Part shown: positions 7,374 through 16,556 of the stretch, piece by piece
Layout: the number at the start of each line of letters is the position of its first letter
Position numbering within the stretch: position 1 is the stretch's first letter
Source of the DNA: an uncultured Phycisphaerales bacterium
GTDB lineage: Bacteria > Planctomycetota > Phycisphaerae > Tepidisphaerales > Tepidisphaeraceae
Direction of reading: 5' to 3'
DNA length: 64,000 nt
Assembly: GCA_903871935.1 (NCBI GenBank)
Contig: CAIQIQ010000019.1
Location: 1-64,000, forward strand
Position numbers and translations under genes: made by a program
Notes under the pieces: generated by a model
Seen by the model: the letters and a program-made list of their open reading frames with translations, nothing else
Database searches by the model: none
Told to the model about the DNA's origin: nothing

Positions 7374-8577
7374 AGGCGGCGAGAGGGGATAGGGAGCGGT
7401 GGGTGGTCCACCATTGTTTGAGGGCAGGGCGGGTGGCGGGGAGGTGGCGCTTTTTGCAGATGACGCGGAGTTCGCGGGTGACGGAGGCGCAGGTCCAGTG
7501 CATGCGGCGGGCGATCTCCTCTATGGGGAGGTCGGTGTGGGCGAGGTAGGATTCGAGTTCGTTGCGGCGGGGCGAGGAGCGGGGCCTGGCCAAAGGTTTG
7601 TTTTGGCGGAGGGCGGAGAAGGAAGCGGGGCGTTTGACTTCGCGGCCGAAGAGCAGGCCGCCGGAGAGGTGGGCGATGAGGAGACTCCAGGACTTGCTGA
7701 TGGACTTGGGGGTACGGGCGAGGCCGAAGAGGTGGTGGCAACGCTGGCAGGCCAAACAGAAGTGTGGTTCAGGGGTGTCGTACCGGCCGGCGTAGGGGAG
7801 CTTGATGTTGTGGAGCGTTGCGAAGTCTGGGGCGCCGAGCGGGAGATAGATGGTGTGGACTTCGCGTTGGCATTCGGGGCAGAGCCAGACCCAGTGCATG
7901 AAGCGCATGCGTCGGCGCTGGACGCGGAAGATGGGTTTGCGACGGAGGGACTGCTGGAACCAGTCAGGGAGGCGATCGGAAAGTTGTTGCCAATAGGGGG
8001 CTAAGAGTTTATCGGGTGGGCGATAGCCGCAGGCGCTGGGGTCCAGTTGCGTGGGGTAGCCGTAGTGTTCCCATTCGCAGGCATCGGGTGGGGCGGTGGC
8101 GGGAACGGGACTGTCGACCAGGGGGACGGGGAGGCCGCGCTGGCCGCCAAGAAGGGCAATGCGGCGGCAGCGGAGGATACCGCGGCGTTCGAGGCGGCGA
8201 GGGGTTTGCCGGGGGGCGCCGAGTTCGGCGGCGAGGGAGCGGAACTTCTGGCCCCAGTAGAGTTCGACCGGCCGGCAGAGATCCTTGATGGTGCGGGCGG
8301 TGAGCAGGACATCGTGCTCGGCTTCGTTGCCCTTATCGTCGGCGTGGCGGGAGGAGAGGTGAGCGGTCCAGTCGGTGATGCGGCGGTCGGAGGCTTTTAT
8401 AGCGAGGCAAAGCGGGCGAGGGACGTGATCGTAGATCGTGGCCCGGCGGTCGAGACGGCGGCGGAGTTCGAGTTCGTGGCCGAGGGCTTTGTCCTGGATC
8501 TTGAGCCACGCTTGCCACAGGGCTTGATCAAGTTCGGATTGCACAGGATTGGCGCTGGGTCCCGTAACAGATTGCAT
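7372..8577 (-). CDS. Unknown protein with zinc-finger-type cysteines and C-terminal HTH
   Basis: A 401-residue protein of no family I recognise. Residues 1-66 are helical and basic (ELELRRRLDRRA). The central part has cysteine pairs WLCPECQR and FCLACQRCHH, which look like a zinc-binding unit. The C-terminal ~60 residues, with LPIEEIARRMHWTCASVTRELR, read as a helix-turn-helix. The protein probably binds nucleic acid. The RAYT pseudogene lies 85 bp downstream in the same direction. A second locus (18200-18532) carries a deletion derivative of this gene with the same upstream leader, so the gene plus leader has been duplicated, suggesting mobility or selfish behaviour (inference). Confidence 0.7.
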   Translation of the reverse strand: MQSVTGPSANPVQSELDQALWQAWLKIQDKALGHELELRRRLDRRATIYDHVPRPLCLAIKASDRRITDWTAHLSSRHADDKGNEAEHDVLLTARTIKDLCRPVELYWGQKFRSLAAELGAPRQTPRRLERRGILRCRRIALLGGQRGLPVPLVDSPVPATAPPDACEWEHYGYPTQLDPSACGYRPPDKLLAPYWQQLSDRLPDWFQQSLRRKPIFRVQRRRMRFMHWVWLCPECQREVHTIYLPLGAPDFATLHNIKLPYAGRYDTPEPHFCLACQRCHHLFGLARTPKSISKSWSLLIAHLSGGLLFGREVKRPASFSALRQNKPLARPRSSPRRNELESYLAHTDLPIEEIARRMHWTCASVTRELRVICKKRHLPATRPALKQWWTTHRSLSPLAA

Positions 8578-8700
8578 AGTTCCTCCCTATATAGGGCGAT
8601 TTGGAGGGGTGGGGAATCGCAAGTTGCGTGTTTGCATGGAGTTAGGAATCTGCGAAATTCCGCGCGGATTTTGGAGTGTGAGGCTGATTACAAAGTATGG
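8578..8700. repeat. Conserved leader of the 401-residue gene, copy 1
   Basis: About 120 bp upstream of the start codon, including TATATAGGGCGATYTGGAGGG, GGAGTTAG and CCGCGCGG-TTTTGGAG, recur at 18533-18652 upstream of the truncated paralogue with roughly 80% identity. This is likely to contain the promoter. TCCCTATATAG on the coding side is a candidate -10 region. Confidence 0.7.
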
Positions 8701-9084
8701 CTGCAAGACCGGTTTGGGGTGCGGCCTGGGACAAGTTCCTCGGCTGGAAAGCGGTGATCCACCCAGGCGGATGTGCCACAATTCACCGCACTCCAAAGAA
8801 GGCGGGAACTGCGGAGCGAGTCGTTGCGGATGCGCAGGTGGGGCACAATGCCCGGCATGAGCCCAGAGCCGGAAAAAGGGCCGGAGACCGGAAAGTCGAT
8901 AACTGGAGCGCAGCGATAGCGGCGGTCGTGCGAAGGAGCCTCCTCGAGGCGGCATTGGCCCTCCCTTGGCTTTGTCTTGGCGCCCCCGGGGCGCGCCCGT
9001 GCCTTGCACGCGGGCTCGGAACGACGAGAATCACCGCTGCCAAGTCTGAGGTGATCGACGGGTTTGACGGCAGGAGGACGTGAC
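8701..9084. other. Spacer without a visible gene
   Basis: GC-rich spacer before the GH123-like gene. It contains a short GC palindrome GCGCCCC-C-GGGGCGC near 8980-8995. No coding frame has a recognisable product. Confidence 0.4.
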
Positions 9085-12000
9085 ATGAGTTTGAGGCGCG
9101 AACAGTTCGGGCGGATGCTGGCGAGGATGGCAACAGCGGCGGCGGTCGTGCTCCTGGCGACGACCACGACGGCGCGGACGGCCCGCGCGGGCGAGGAGCG
9201 GATGCTGTGCGACTTCGAATCGCCCGACGCCATGCAGGTGATCGAGGGCCGGGCCAAGATCGAGAGTGTCGCCGAGCACGCCACCCACGGTCAGCGGGCC
9301 GGCAAGGTGCCCGCCGGCTTCATCGTCGTCTGTGGCAACTGGACGGGGCTGCCGGCCGACTGGAGCGGGTACGACGAGCTGTGCCTGGACGTGTTCAACC
9401 CCGGCGCCGCCGGCAGCGTCTCGGTGTGGATCGGCGACGGCAGCAGCGACTACTGGGAGCGGCACAATAACGCCCTAAACCTGCGGACGGGCGCCAACAC
9501 GCTGGTGATCCCCGTCGGCGGGCTGTGGCGCGGCGAGAAGGGCAGCGGCAAGTTCCTCGACCCCAAGAAGATCCAGCAGCTTGTGATGAGCTTCCCCGCA
9601 CAGGGCGCCGATGCCTATTACCTGGACAATTTCCGCCTGGTCAAGGGCGCCGGCCAGGTGCAGACCAAACTGCTGCTGGGCTTTGAGCCCGGCGAGACGG
9701 AATCCGCGGTGTGGTCGGTGGATGACTGGCCGGAAGACCAGCCCGGCAAGTCCTCGGGCAGCGTCGTGGCCGAGCACGTTACGCAGGGCAAGGCAGCGCT
9801 GAAGTTCCAGGTGCGCGCCGCCGGCGGGGCGCTGGTTATTGACCGCGTCCCGGGCGACTGGAGCGCCTACGACACGCTTGAAATCGACTGCTTCAGCATG
9901 GCCGCAGCGCCGATCAAGCTGGCTGGCTGGTTCCGCGATGAGCCGTCGCGCGACGGCGACTATTGGCTGCGGCACAACTACGAGTTGACCGTCCGCCCGG
10001 GCGCCTCGACGCTGTCGTTCCCGGTTGGCGGGCTGTGGCGCGGCGAGAAGGGGAGCGGCAAGTTCCTCGACACGCACAAGATGATCTCCTTCTGCCTCGG
10101 GGCCAAGGATGTCACGCTCTACTTCGACAACATCCGCCTGGTCAAGGGCGTCGAGGAAGTCGCCGTCGAGGGCCTGCGCAAGTTCGACTTCGGCACGCCC
10201 AGCTCGCCGACGTTCCCGGGGTTCACGGCCGTCTATCCCGACACGATGTACGCCAAGGACCGCGGCTTCGGCTGGGTCGGCGCCGGCACGCGTGACGGCC
10301 GCAACTACGAGCAGCCCGACGCCCTGTGCGGCGACTTTGTCCGCGTGGACAACAACATGAAGTTCGCCGTGGATGTGCCCGACGGGCGCTACACGGTCCG
10401 CGTGATGCTCGACACGCCGGGCTTCTGGGAATACGCCTCGCCGTTCCACAGCCGCGGCATCGAGGCCAACGGCAAACCGGTCTTCCAGCAGACGCTCTCG
10501 CCGGATGAGTTCGTCAAGCACTGGTACTTCCGCTACCAGGACGTGGAGGACCTGCCCGGCACCGACATCTGGCAGCGCTACGTCGGCGACCGCTTCGTGC
10601 CCAAGACCTTCGAGGTTGACGTGAGCGGCGGCCATCTCGAGTTGCGCTTTGTCGGCGATACCTGGGGCCTGACGCCCAGCTACCTGGTGATCTATCCCAC
10701 CGCGCAGGCCGAGGCCGGCGCCCAGTGGCTTACCCAGCTCGACGCCCGCCGCAAGCAGGCGTTCAACAACACCTACGCCGAGGTCGTGCGCCAGCCCGAC
10801 CCCAAGCCCGCGGCCATCTCCCCTGAGGAGCAGAAAGCCGGCTTCATTCTCTTCGGACGGGGGCTGGACAAGCAGGTGACCTACAACTCGGCCCCCGGGG
10901 CTGACCCCAGCGACACCCGCCAGCCGCAAATGGACCTGGCCGGCTGCCCCGGCGAGTACGACTCGTTCAGCTTCTCGATTTACCCGCTGCAAGCCTGCGG
11001 CGATCTGGCGCTGACGGTCAGCGACCTGAGCGGTCCCGGCGGACAAAGAATCCCGGCCGCGGCGATCCGCCAGCGGGCAGTGAGCTACAAGTTCAAGCGC
11101 ATCGGCGGGCGGATCACCAGCAGCTACGAGTACAGCCCGTGGCTGCTGGTGGACTTCAAGAACTGGCCGATCGTCGCCGGCGTCACCCGCCAGTTCTGGC
11201 TGACGCTGGACATCCCGGCGAGCGCCGCGGCGGGCAAGTACACCGGCAAGGTGAGCGTCGCCCTCAACGGGGCGACCCGCGACATCCCGGTGAGCCTGGA
11301 GGTCTACCCCTTCACCCTCGACGAGCCGAAGATGTCCATCGGCATGTACGGCGGGTCCGGCCCGACCGGCGGCGAGGGCGGGTGGGATGAGGACTTCCGG
11401 CGCGAGTTCGGCCTGGACCGCCGCATCGAAGAAGTCCTCCGCGATCAGAAAGAGCACGGGATGACCGCCATCACCCCGCCCGCCCCCGCCTTCCAGGGCT
11501 TCAAGGACGGCAAGGCCGTCTTCGACTACAGCGCCACCGACCGGTCCATGGACTTGCTCCACAAGCTCGGCTACGACCACGAGTGCTTCACCTATGCCAG
11601 CATGTTCCGCGTCGGCGAGGGCGACCTGGAGAAGGCCTGCCGCGACCGCTACGGCATGGGGCTGGAAGAGGCGATCAAGCTGGCGTATGAAGAGCTGGGT
11701 CGCCACGCCAAGGCCGACCACTGGCTGAGCGTGGCCTGGGCGCTGGCCGATGAGCCGCTGATCCACGGCATCTCACCCGAGACGGTCATCAAGGTGTTCG
11801 AGGCGCACCGCAAGGCCGCCTCCGGCATGCAGTTCGTCAGCGAGGATGCCATGGGCGATCCGAACCACTGGTCGGTCATCCCGGCCATCGACATCATCTC
11901 GGCCAACAGCCCGCGGTATAAGGTGGCCGAGGCAGTGCGCAAGAACCATAGCCGCTACTGGTTCAATAACATTGGCACCGATCGCTACACGTTCGGCTGG

Positions 12001-12411
12001 TTCTTGTGGAAGGCCCACCGCGACATGGGCGTGGAGGCCCTGTTCCAGTGGGGCTACTCCACCAATCCCGCCGACGTCTACTACGACCTGGACGGTTTCG
12101 AGGGCGACAGCGGCGTGTCGTTCACCGCCCTGGAGGGCCAGCGGGCGCGCACCCCCTGGGAGCTGATTCGCGACGGGGCCAACGACCACCGCTACCTTCA
12201 GACTCTCTGGAACCTGTGCCAGAAGGCCCAGGCGGGCGCCGACCCCCAGGCCAAGGCCACCGCCGCCGCTGCCCAGGCCTTCTGCGACAAGGTGATGGCC
12301 AAGATCGATCTGGAGAGCAAGGGCCGTCGCCCCTATACCCAGGCCGAACTGGAGGGCTTCAAGCGCCAGTTGGCCGGGTTCATTCAGCAACTTCGCCCCG
12401 CAGCGCGGTGA
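9085..12411 (+). CDS. Exported GH123-like glycoside hydrolase with two N-terminal binding modules
   Basis: A 1,108-residue protein. The ATG at 9085 is chosen because GGAGGACGTGAC precedes it. Residues 1-36 are a signal sequence (ATAAAVVLLATTTTARTARA). Two related carbohydrate-binding-like modules follow (about 45-195 and 200-355), each containing GGLWRGEKGSGKFLD (near residues 145 and 314). The region 355-560 is a malectin-like or beta-sandwich module, and the C-terminal half has the DUF4091/GH123 layout with an ADEP motif (D889-E890) matching the adjacent Asp-Glu catalytic pair of GH123 N-acetylgalactosaminidases. It is a paralogue of the gene at 43819. Codons are unusually G/C-ending compared with neighbours. 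Substrate unknown. Confidence 0.7.
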   Translation: MSLRREQFGRMLARMATAAAVVLLATTTTARTARAGEERMLCDFESPDAMQVIEGRAKIESVAEHATHGQRAGKVPAGFIVVCGNWTGLPADWSGYDELCLDVFNPGAAGSVSVWIGDGSSDYWERHNNALNLRTGANTLVIPVGGLWRGEKGSGKFLDPKKIQQLVMSFPAQGADAYYLDNFRLVKGAGQVQTKLLLGFEPGETESAVWSVDDWPEDQPGKSSGSVVAEHVTQGKAALKFQVRAAGGALVIDRVPGDWSAYDTLEIDCFSMAAAPIKLAGWFRDEPSRDGDYWLRHNYELTVRPGASTLSFPVGGLWRGEKGSGKFLDTHKMISFCLGAKDVTLYFDNIRLVKGVEEVAVEGLRKFDFGTPSSPTFPGFTAVYPDTMYAKDRGFGWVGAGTRDGRNYEQPDALCGDFVRVDNNMKFAVDVPDGRYTVRVMLDTPGFWEYASPFHSRGIEANGKPVFQQTLSPDEFVKHWYFRYQDVEDLPGTDIWQRYVGDRFVPKTFEVDVSGGHLELRFVGDTWGLTPSYLVIYPTAQAEAGAQWLTQLDARRKQAFNNTYAEVVRQPDPKPAAISPEEQKAGFILFGRGLDKQVTYNSAPGADPSDTRQPQMDLAGCPGEYDSFSFSIYPLQACGDLALTVSDLSGPGGQRIPAAAIRQRAVSYKFKRIGGRITSSYEYSPWLLVDFKNWPIVAGVTRQFWLTLDIPASAAAGKYTGKVSVALNGATRDIPVSLEVYPFTLDEPKMSIGMYGGSGPTGGEGGWDEDFRREFGLDRRIEEVLRDQKEHGMTAITPPAPAFQGFKDGKAVFDYSATDRSMDLLHKLGYDHECFTYASMFRVGEGDLEKACRDRYGMGLEEAIKLAYEELGRHAKADHWLSVAWALADEPLIHGISPETVIKVFEAHRKAASGMQFVSEDAMGDPNHWSVIPAIDIISANSPRYKVAEAVRKNHSRYWFNNIGTDRYTFGWFLWKAHRDMGVEALFQWGYSTNPADVYYDLDGFEGDSGVSFTALEGQRARTPWELIRDGANDHRYLQTLWNLCQKAQAGADPQAKATAAAAQAFCDKVMAKIDLESKGRRPYTQAELEGFKRQLAGFIQQLRPAAR

Positions 12412-12521
12412 AGCAGCAAAAATGTGTCCCATCCTGGCTATTGTAAGTGCCGAGGCCGGGGATACATTGTTTACGCAGTTTTCGATCGTTACATCTTTGT
12501 GATGCGGACGGAGAGTGCCCC

Positions 12522-13421
12522 ATGAAAGTGCTCGTGACCGGCGCCAGTGGGCGCTTTGGACCGTATGTGGTGAAGGAATTGGAAGCGCATGGCTACGATC
12601 TCGTGCTGCTGTCGCGCTCGCGGCCGGAGGGGGCCGATCGCTGGCCGTGGGTGCAAGGTACGATAGCGAATTTCGAAGACTGTCTGCGCGCGACGGAAGG
12701 CGTGCAGGCGGTACAGCACGTGGCCGCGAATCCGTGGGCGAGCGATCACCCGGGATCGCGGGAGAGTTACGCGAAGCGCGGCGTGCCATTCTATGACACC
12801 ATGCAGACCAACATCATGGGCACGTATTTCCTGCTCCAGGCGTGTCTGCAGCACAAAGTCGGTGTTTTCGTCATGACCGGCAGCAACTGCGCCCTGGGTC
12901 ACGGTGGCCGCATTAGCGGCCGGGAGTTCCCCATCTCCTACCTTCCCATTGATGAAGAACATCCGTGCGAAGTCGAAGACTCGTATTCCTACAGCAAACA
13001 CGCAGGGGAGGAGCTGCTCGCCTCGTATACGCGCGCCTATGGGATTCGCACCTATGTGCTCCGCTCCGCCGGCATCTGCGCACTGGAACGCCGGCAGCGC
13101 ACGGCCCAGCAGGCAGGCCCGGCGAAAGGGTGGGACACCTGGCTGTGGGCCTGGGTGAGCAGTGAAGATCAAGCGGTGGCGCATCGCATGTTGATGGAGA
13201 AAGCGCCTGAGATTGAGCCCCACGGCGTGTTCTTCTGCAATGCGGATGATACCACCGCGCTGGAATCGACGCGGGAATTGGTGGAGAGATTCAAGCCGGA
13301 ACTGTTGAGCACCGTACGTGAACTGGAGGGACATGCCAGCATCCTCTCCAATAAGAAGCTGAAAAGAACGATTGGCTGGGAACACAAACTCTCGTGGCGC
13401 GAGTTTCTAAAGAAGTTTTAG
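12522..13421 (+). CDS. NAD(P)-dependent epimerase/dehydratase (extended SDR)
   Basis: A 299-residue cytosolic protein starting MKVLVTGASGRFG, the Rossmann G-x-x-G-x-x-G motif of extended short-chain dehydrogenases. The catalytic Y-x3-K is present as SYSYSKHAGEEL, with MTGSNCALGHGG as the serine strand. The family acts on nucleotide sugars or free sugar acids. Translation probably starts at 12522, since the Rossmann strand should be N-terminal; an upstream in-frame start adds unrelated residues. It ends 12 bp before a Gfo/Idh/MocA oxidoreductase, so the two are likely co-transcribed and may act in the same sugar oxidation/epimerisation pathway. Confidence 0.85.
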   Translation: MKVLVTGASGRFGPYVVKELEAHGYDLVLLSRSRPEGADRWPWVQGTIANFEDCLRATEGVQAVQHVAANPWASDHPGSRESYAKRGVPFYDTMQTNIMGTYFLLQACLQHKVGVFVMTGSNCALGHGGRISGREFPISYLPIDEEHPCEVEDSYSYSKHAGEELLASYTRAYGIRTYVLRSAGICALERRQRTAQQAGPAKGWDTWLWAWVSSEDQAVAHRMLMEKAPEIEPHGVFFCNADDTTALESTRELVERFKPELLSTVRELEGHASILSNKKLKRTIGWEHKLSWREFLKKF

Positions 13422-13433
13422 GGAGAAATAGCG

Positions 13434-14513
13434 ATGGGTGACGTCCTTGGTATGGGTGTCGTTGGTGCCGGCGCCATCGGATTGCGCTGCGCGTTTAATC
13501 ATCTCACGCAGGAAGATGTGAAGGATCGGGTGCGCATCACCGCGGTGTGCGATCCCGTGCCCGGGCGCGCGGAAGCCGCCGCGAAGAAGTTCGGTGTGCC
13601 GAAATGGTACTTGTCGCTGGAAGAATTGCTCGCAGATAAGAACGTTGATGCCGTCACCCTGGGTTCTCCCATCGGCCTGCATTATCAGCAAGGCCTGGCG
13701 GCCATCGCAGCGGGCAAGCATGTGCATTTCAACAAGACCATGGCCACGACCGTCGCGGAGTGTGATGACCTCATCGCCCGCGCGGCGAAGAAGAATGTCC
13801 GCCTGGTGGCCTCTCCCGGGATGATGTTGCACCCGTTCAACCAGCGCATCAAGGCGAAGATCAAAGAGGGCGCTATCGGGCAGGTGGTGTGGGCCGCCAC
13901 CGGTGTCGGGGTGGGAGATTATCACCTCACGGAAGACTTCCGCAACGGCAACGATGTGCTCACCGACGTCGATCCCACGTGGTACTTCCGTCGCCCCGGC
14001 GGAGGGCCGATGTATGATGTGACGGTGTATTGTCTGCATAATCTCACCGGCCTGCTTGGTCCGGCGAAACGCGTCACGGCCTTGTCCGGCATGTGCCTGC
14101 CGAAGCGGGAGTACCGGGGCCGCACCATTAAATGCGATATGGATGACAGCACCTTTATCTCCATCGATTTTGGCCATGCTGTTTATGCCCTCGCTTTCGG
14201 CACGGTGGCCGGAGGCGTCACGCGGGGCTTCAACCCCAGCATCTTTGGTACGGCCGGCTCGGTTGTCGGCACGAAGGTGAATGATCAGGAAATGCGGCAG
14301 GAGGGAGACCACCAGCCGCACGTCGTGGGAGTGCATGCGAAACTGCCGGAGTCGCACGTCTACGAGGATATCATGCAACTGGTTGATTGGGTGCGGGAAG
14401 GCACTGCTTCCATCGCCTGCGCGGAGCACGCGCGCCACGTCATCGATATCATCGAGTCCGGCTACCGCGCTGCGGAGACGGGACAGACGCAGACCCTGAA
14501 GACAACATTCTAG
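13434..14513 (+). CDS. Gfo/Idh/MocA family oxidoreductase
   Basis: A 359-residue protein. N-terminal dinucleotide-binding motif GVVGAGAIG is followed by TAVCDPVPGRAEAAAKKFGV and the conserved AAGKHVHFNKTMATT helix, in which the usual EKP is NKT; the lysine is kept. The C-terminal alpha/beta domain contains DVTVYCLHNLTGLLG in the substrate region. Such enzymes oxidise or reduce sugars and inositols with NAD(P). A ribosome-binding site AGGGAGAAATAGCG precedes the ATG. It follows the epimerase gene by 12 bp and overlaps the convergent methyltransferase-like gene by 4 bp at the stop codons. The substrate cannot be deduced. Confidence 0.88.
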   Translation: MGDVLGMGVVGAGAIGLRCAFNHLTQEDVKDRVRITAVCDPVPGRAEAAAKKFGVPKWYLSLEELLADKNVDAVTLGSPIGLHYQQGLAAIAAGKHVHFNKTMATTVAECDDLIARAAKKNVRLVASPGMMLHPFNQRIKAKIKEGAIGQVVWAATGVGVGDYHLTEDFRNGNDVLTDVDPTWYFRRPGGGPMYDVTVYCLHNLTGLLGPAKRVTALSGMCLPKREYRGRTIKCDMDDSTFISIDFGHAVYALAFGTVAGGVTRGFNPSIFGTAGSVVGTKVNDQEMRQEGDHQPHVVGVHAKLPESHVYEDIMQLVDWVREGTASIACAEHARHVIDIIESGYRAAETGQTQTLKTTF

Positions 14514-15355
14514 CGCTGGAGACACATCCACCACTGCGGGTCGAGCCCCGGGAGCGGCCGTTCCACCAGCGGCAAGCGCTCCTCCTGGATCCAGCGGCGG
14601 GTGAGCGGGACCATGTCGCAGAACAGTTCCCAGGGGAACCACTCCTGCTCGCGGTGACCGATCCAGGTCCAGTGGTCGAAGAGCAGGAATCCCCCAGGCT
14701 TTACGAGATCCGATGCGAAGCGCACGGCGTCCATCAGCGCCGGCCTGGCGCGAAGGTGCAGCGTGCCCGCGCGCCACTCCTCGGCGAGCCACTGGATCAT
14801 CGTTCGCTCGTTGGGCCACCAGTCGACGGTGCGGGTATCCATCCCGCGGGGTTCAGAAACGGCGGTCTGGAGCAGGTCGTTGATCGCATGATGGAAGCAG
14901 GCCACGTCGAAGGAAGCGGAGGTTAGCCGCGACGGCGCGTTCTGGGCATAGTCTTCGATGATGGTCACCGGCAGCCGCACGTTCGTCAGCTTCGGGCGGA
15001 GTTGGGCGGCGAGCGGCCGGTTCAGGTTCAGCGTGACGTACTCGCCCAACCCCCCGGTGTACATTTGGGTCGCAAGGATGACGGGTTCGCTTGCTCCCGA
15101 GCACGGCTCGTAGACGCGCATCGGGCGCGGCAGCTCGAGCTCTTCAAACACGCTGAGCCACTGCACTGCAAGGCACGGATTCATCAAGAGCCGGCCTGAC
15201 TGCGACACCGAGCCGGGCTGCGGTCGGGCGAGGGTGCGGATCGCCGCTTCACGGACCTCCTCACGGGAGAGCAGCGCGATCTCCGCCTGCAGCGCCTGCG
15301 GGAGCAGCGCCCATACCTCGCCTCCGGAAACGGATTCGACCACTCGATCGATCAT
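14510..15355 (-). CDS. Methyltransferase-like protein
   Basis: A 281-residue protein from the ATG at 15355 (AGGAAGC upstream); a longer start at 15538 would add residues overlapping the divergent promoter. A strand-loop RVYEPCSGASEPVIL resembles SAM-binding motif I, followed by YVTLNLNRPLAAQLRPKL and later VKPGGFLLFDHW, as in class I methyltransferases. Substrate unknown. The gene is divergent from the URO-D-like gene and shares its ~130-bp promoter region. Assignment rests on fold-like motifs only. Confidence 0.5.
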   Translation of the reverse strand: MIDRVVESVSGGEVWALLPQALQAEIALLSREEVREAAIRTLARPQPGSVSQSGRLLMNPCLAVQWLSVFEELELPRPMRVYEPCSGASEPVILATQMYTGGLGEYVTLNLNRPLAAQLRPKLTNVRLPVTIIEDYAQNAPSRLTSASFDVACFHHAINDLLQTAVSEPRGMDTRTVDWWPNERTMIQWLAEEWRAGTLHLRARPALMDAVRFASDLVKPGGFLLFDHWTWIGHREQEWFPWELFCDMVPLTRRWIQEERLPLVERPLPGLDPQWWMCLQR

Positions 15356-15485
15356 CGCTTTGCTTCCTAAACCCCTCACCCCCTCCCCCCGGATCATCGC
15401 CAACCGCCCCCGCGAAATCAAACTTCCTGTCACTAAGCATTGTACAGTGCTGTATAGTAGCCCTATCCACTTGCCAGGAGCGCAC
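15356..15485. promoter_or_regulatory. Divergent promoter region with operator-like inverted repeat
   Basis: This spacer separates divergent genes. It contains TACAG-TG-CTGTA (within 15442-15456), a 5-bp inverted repeat that overlaps a possible -10 TATAGT, consistent with a repressor site. No regulator gene is adjacent, so the assignment is tentative. Confidence 0.35.
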
Positions 15486-16556
15486 ATGCAGGCCGCGTTG
15501 GAGTACAAACCGAATTTCCCTGAGGCCGTGGAGCGCATGAAGCGGTTCTGGGATCTCGAGGAGCCCGGGGACCGCGTGCCGGCGGCGATCTATCTGCCGG
15601 AGCCGGAGGGCCGCAAGGCAGACGGCTCGTTCTACGGCAGGCTCGGCGATTACGTGGCGCACATGGAGGAATACTTCCGCCTCCGCGCTGACGTGCCGGA
15701 CGAATACTTTCCCACGGTCGTGCCGCAGTACGGGCACACGATGATCTCCGTGCTTCTGGGGTGCGAGGTGCGGCACGCGGCCGAGACGCTCTGGTCGATC
15801 CCCTGCATGACAGGGGAAGTGCCTGAGGCGGATCTGTCGCTCGACTGGGGCAACGAATGGGGCGCGCGTTTCCGCGAGGACTACGAGCGACTGCTCGAAA
15901 CCGCACGTGGGCGCTACGCGGTGGGGCAGTATGAGATCGAGGGCGTGTCGGACACCTACAGCGCTGTACGCAGCGCGGAGCGCATGTTCTACGATTTCGC
16001 CGACGAGCCGGAGAAGGCCCACCGGTTCACTTCCCGTATCGTGGACGCACTGGTTTCGTTCGGCCGATGGAACCAGCGGAATGTCTCGGACAGGCAGGAC
16101 CTGATGGGAGGCATGACCAGCGTATACCCGATCTGGATGCCGAGGGATTCCTGCGTGACGACGGAGGACCATTCGGTGATGTTCAGCCGGGAGTACTACT
16201 CCGAAACGATCCGTCGCCATGCGGAGCGGCTCACATCGTCGTTTGCATGCACGCTCATGGAGGTGCACGGCGAGGGCAACCACCAGATCCGGTCTTTCGC
16301 CGGGATGGCCGGCGTTGGCCTGCTCACGCTGGGCAATCCGCTTGGCATGGGCGCGGAGCACCGGGCCGACGTGCAGTCGCTGCTGGGGCGCAAGCGGCTG
16401 CGGTTCGGCGTGGAAGAGAACAAGATAGAAGAGGTCCTGGAATTCACGGGTATCCGGGGTGTGCTGCTATGCTTTGCGGCCGACTCAGTTGCGTCTGCAA
16501 ACAGGATACTGGGTAGGCTTGAAAAGGCCACGCAGCGGCTGAAACGCAGCACCTAG
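15486..16556 (+). CDS. URO-D/cobalamin-methyltransferase-like protein
   Basis: A 356-residue cytosolic protein with ATG at 15486 (CAGGAGCGCAC upstream). Overall layout is that of the URO-D/MtaA superfamily TIM barrel: an early VPAAIYLPEP segment, a central helix FYDFADEPEKAHRFTSRIVDALV and a late strand SSFACTLMEVHGEGNHQIRSFAGM in place of the usual Zn-binding H-x-C. Here H is present but the cysteine is replaced (HGEG), so it may not bind the MtaA-type zinc. True heme biosynthesis is unlikely because it clusters with sugar enzymes. The family is uncertain. Confidence 0.5.
   Translation: MQAALEYKPNFPEAVERMKRFWDLEEPGDRVPAAIYLPEPEGRKADGSFYGRLGDYVAHMEEYFRLRADVPDEYFPTVVPQYGHTMISVLLGCEVRHAAETLWSIPCMTGEVPEADLSLDWGNEWGARFREDYERLLETARGRYAVGQYEIEGVSDTYSAVRSAERMFYDFADEPEKAHRFTSRIVDALVSFGRWNQRNVSDRQDLMGGMTSVYPIWMPRDSCVTTEDHSVMFSREYYSETIRRHAERLTSSFACTLMEVHGEGNHQIRSFAGMAGVGLLTLGNPLGMGAEHRADVQSLLGRKRLRFGVEENKIEEVLEFTGIRGVLLCFAADSVASANRILGRLEKATQRLKRST

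Noticed and set aside
9475-11766. Long open frame on the minus strand inside the GH123-like gene
   Set aside because: Composition is Leu/Val/Ala-rich with no domain, and it mirrors the strongly G/C-ending codons of the real plus-strand gene; typical antisense shadow.
15486-16556. URO-D-like gene as heme biosynthesis hemE
   Set aside because: Lacks typical HemE N-terminal motif and lies among sugar and methyl-transfer genes.
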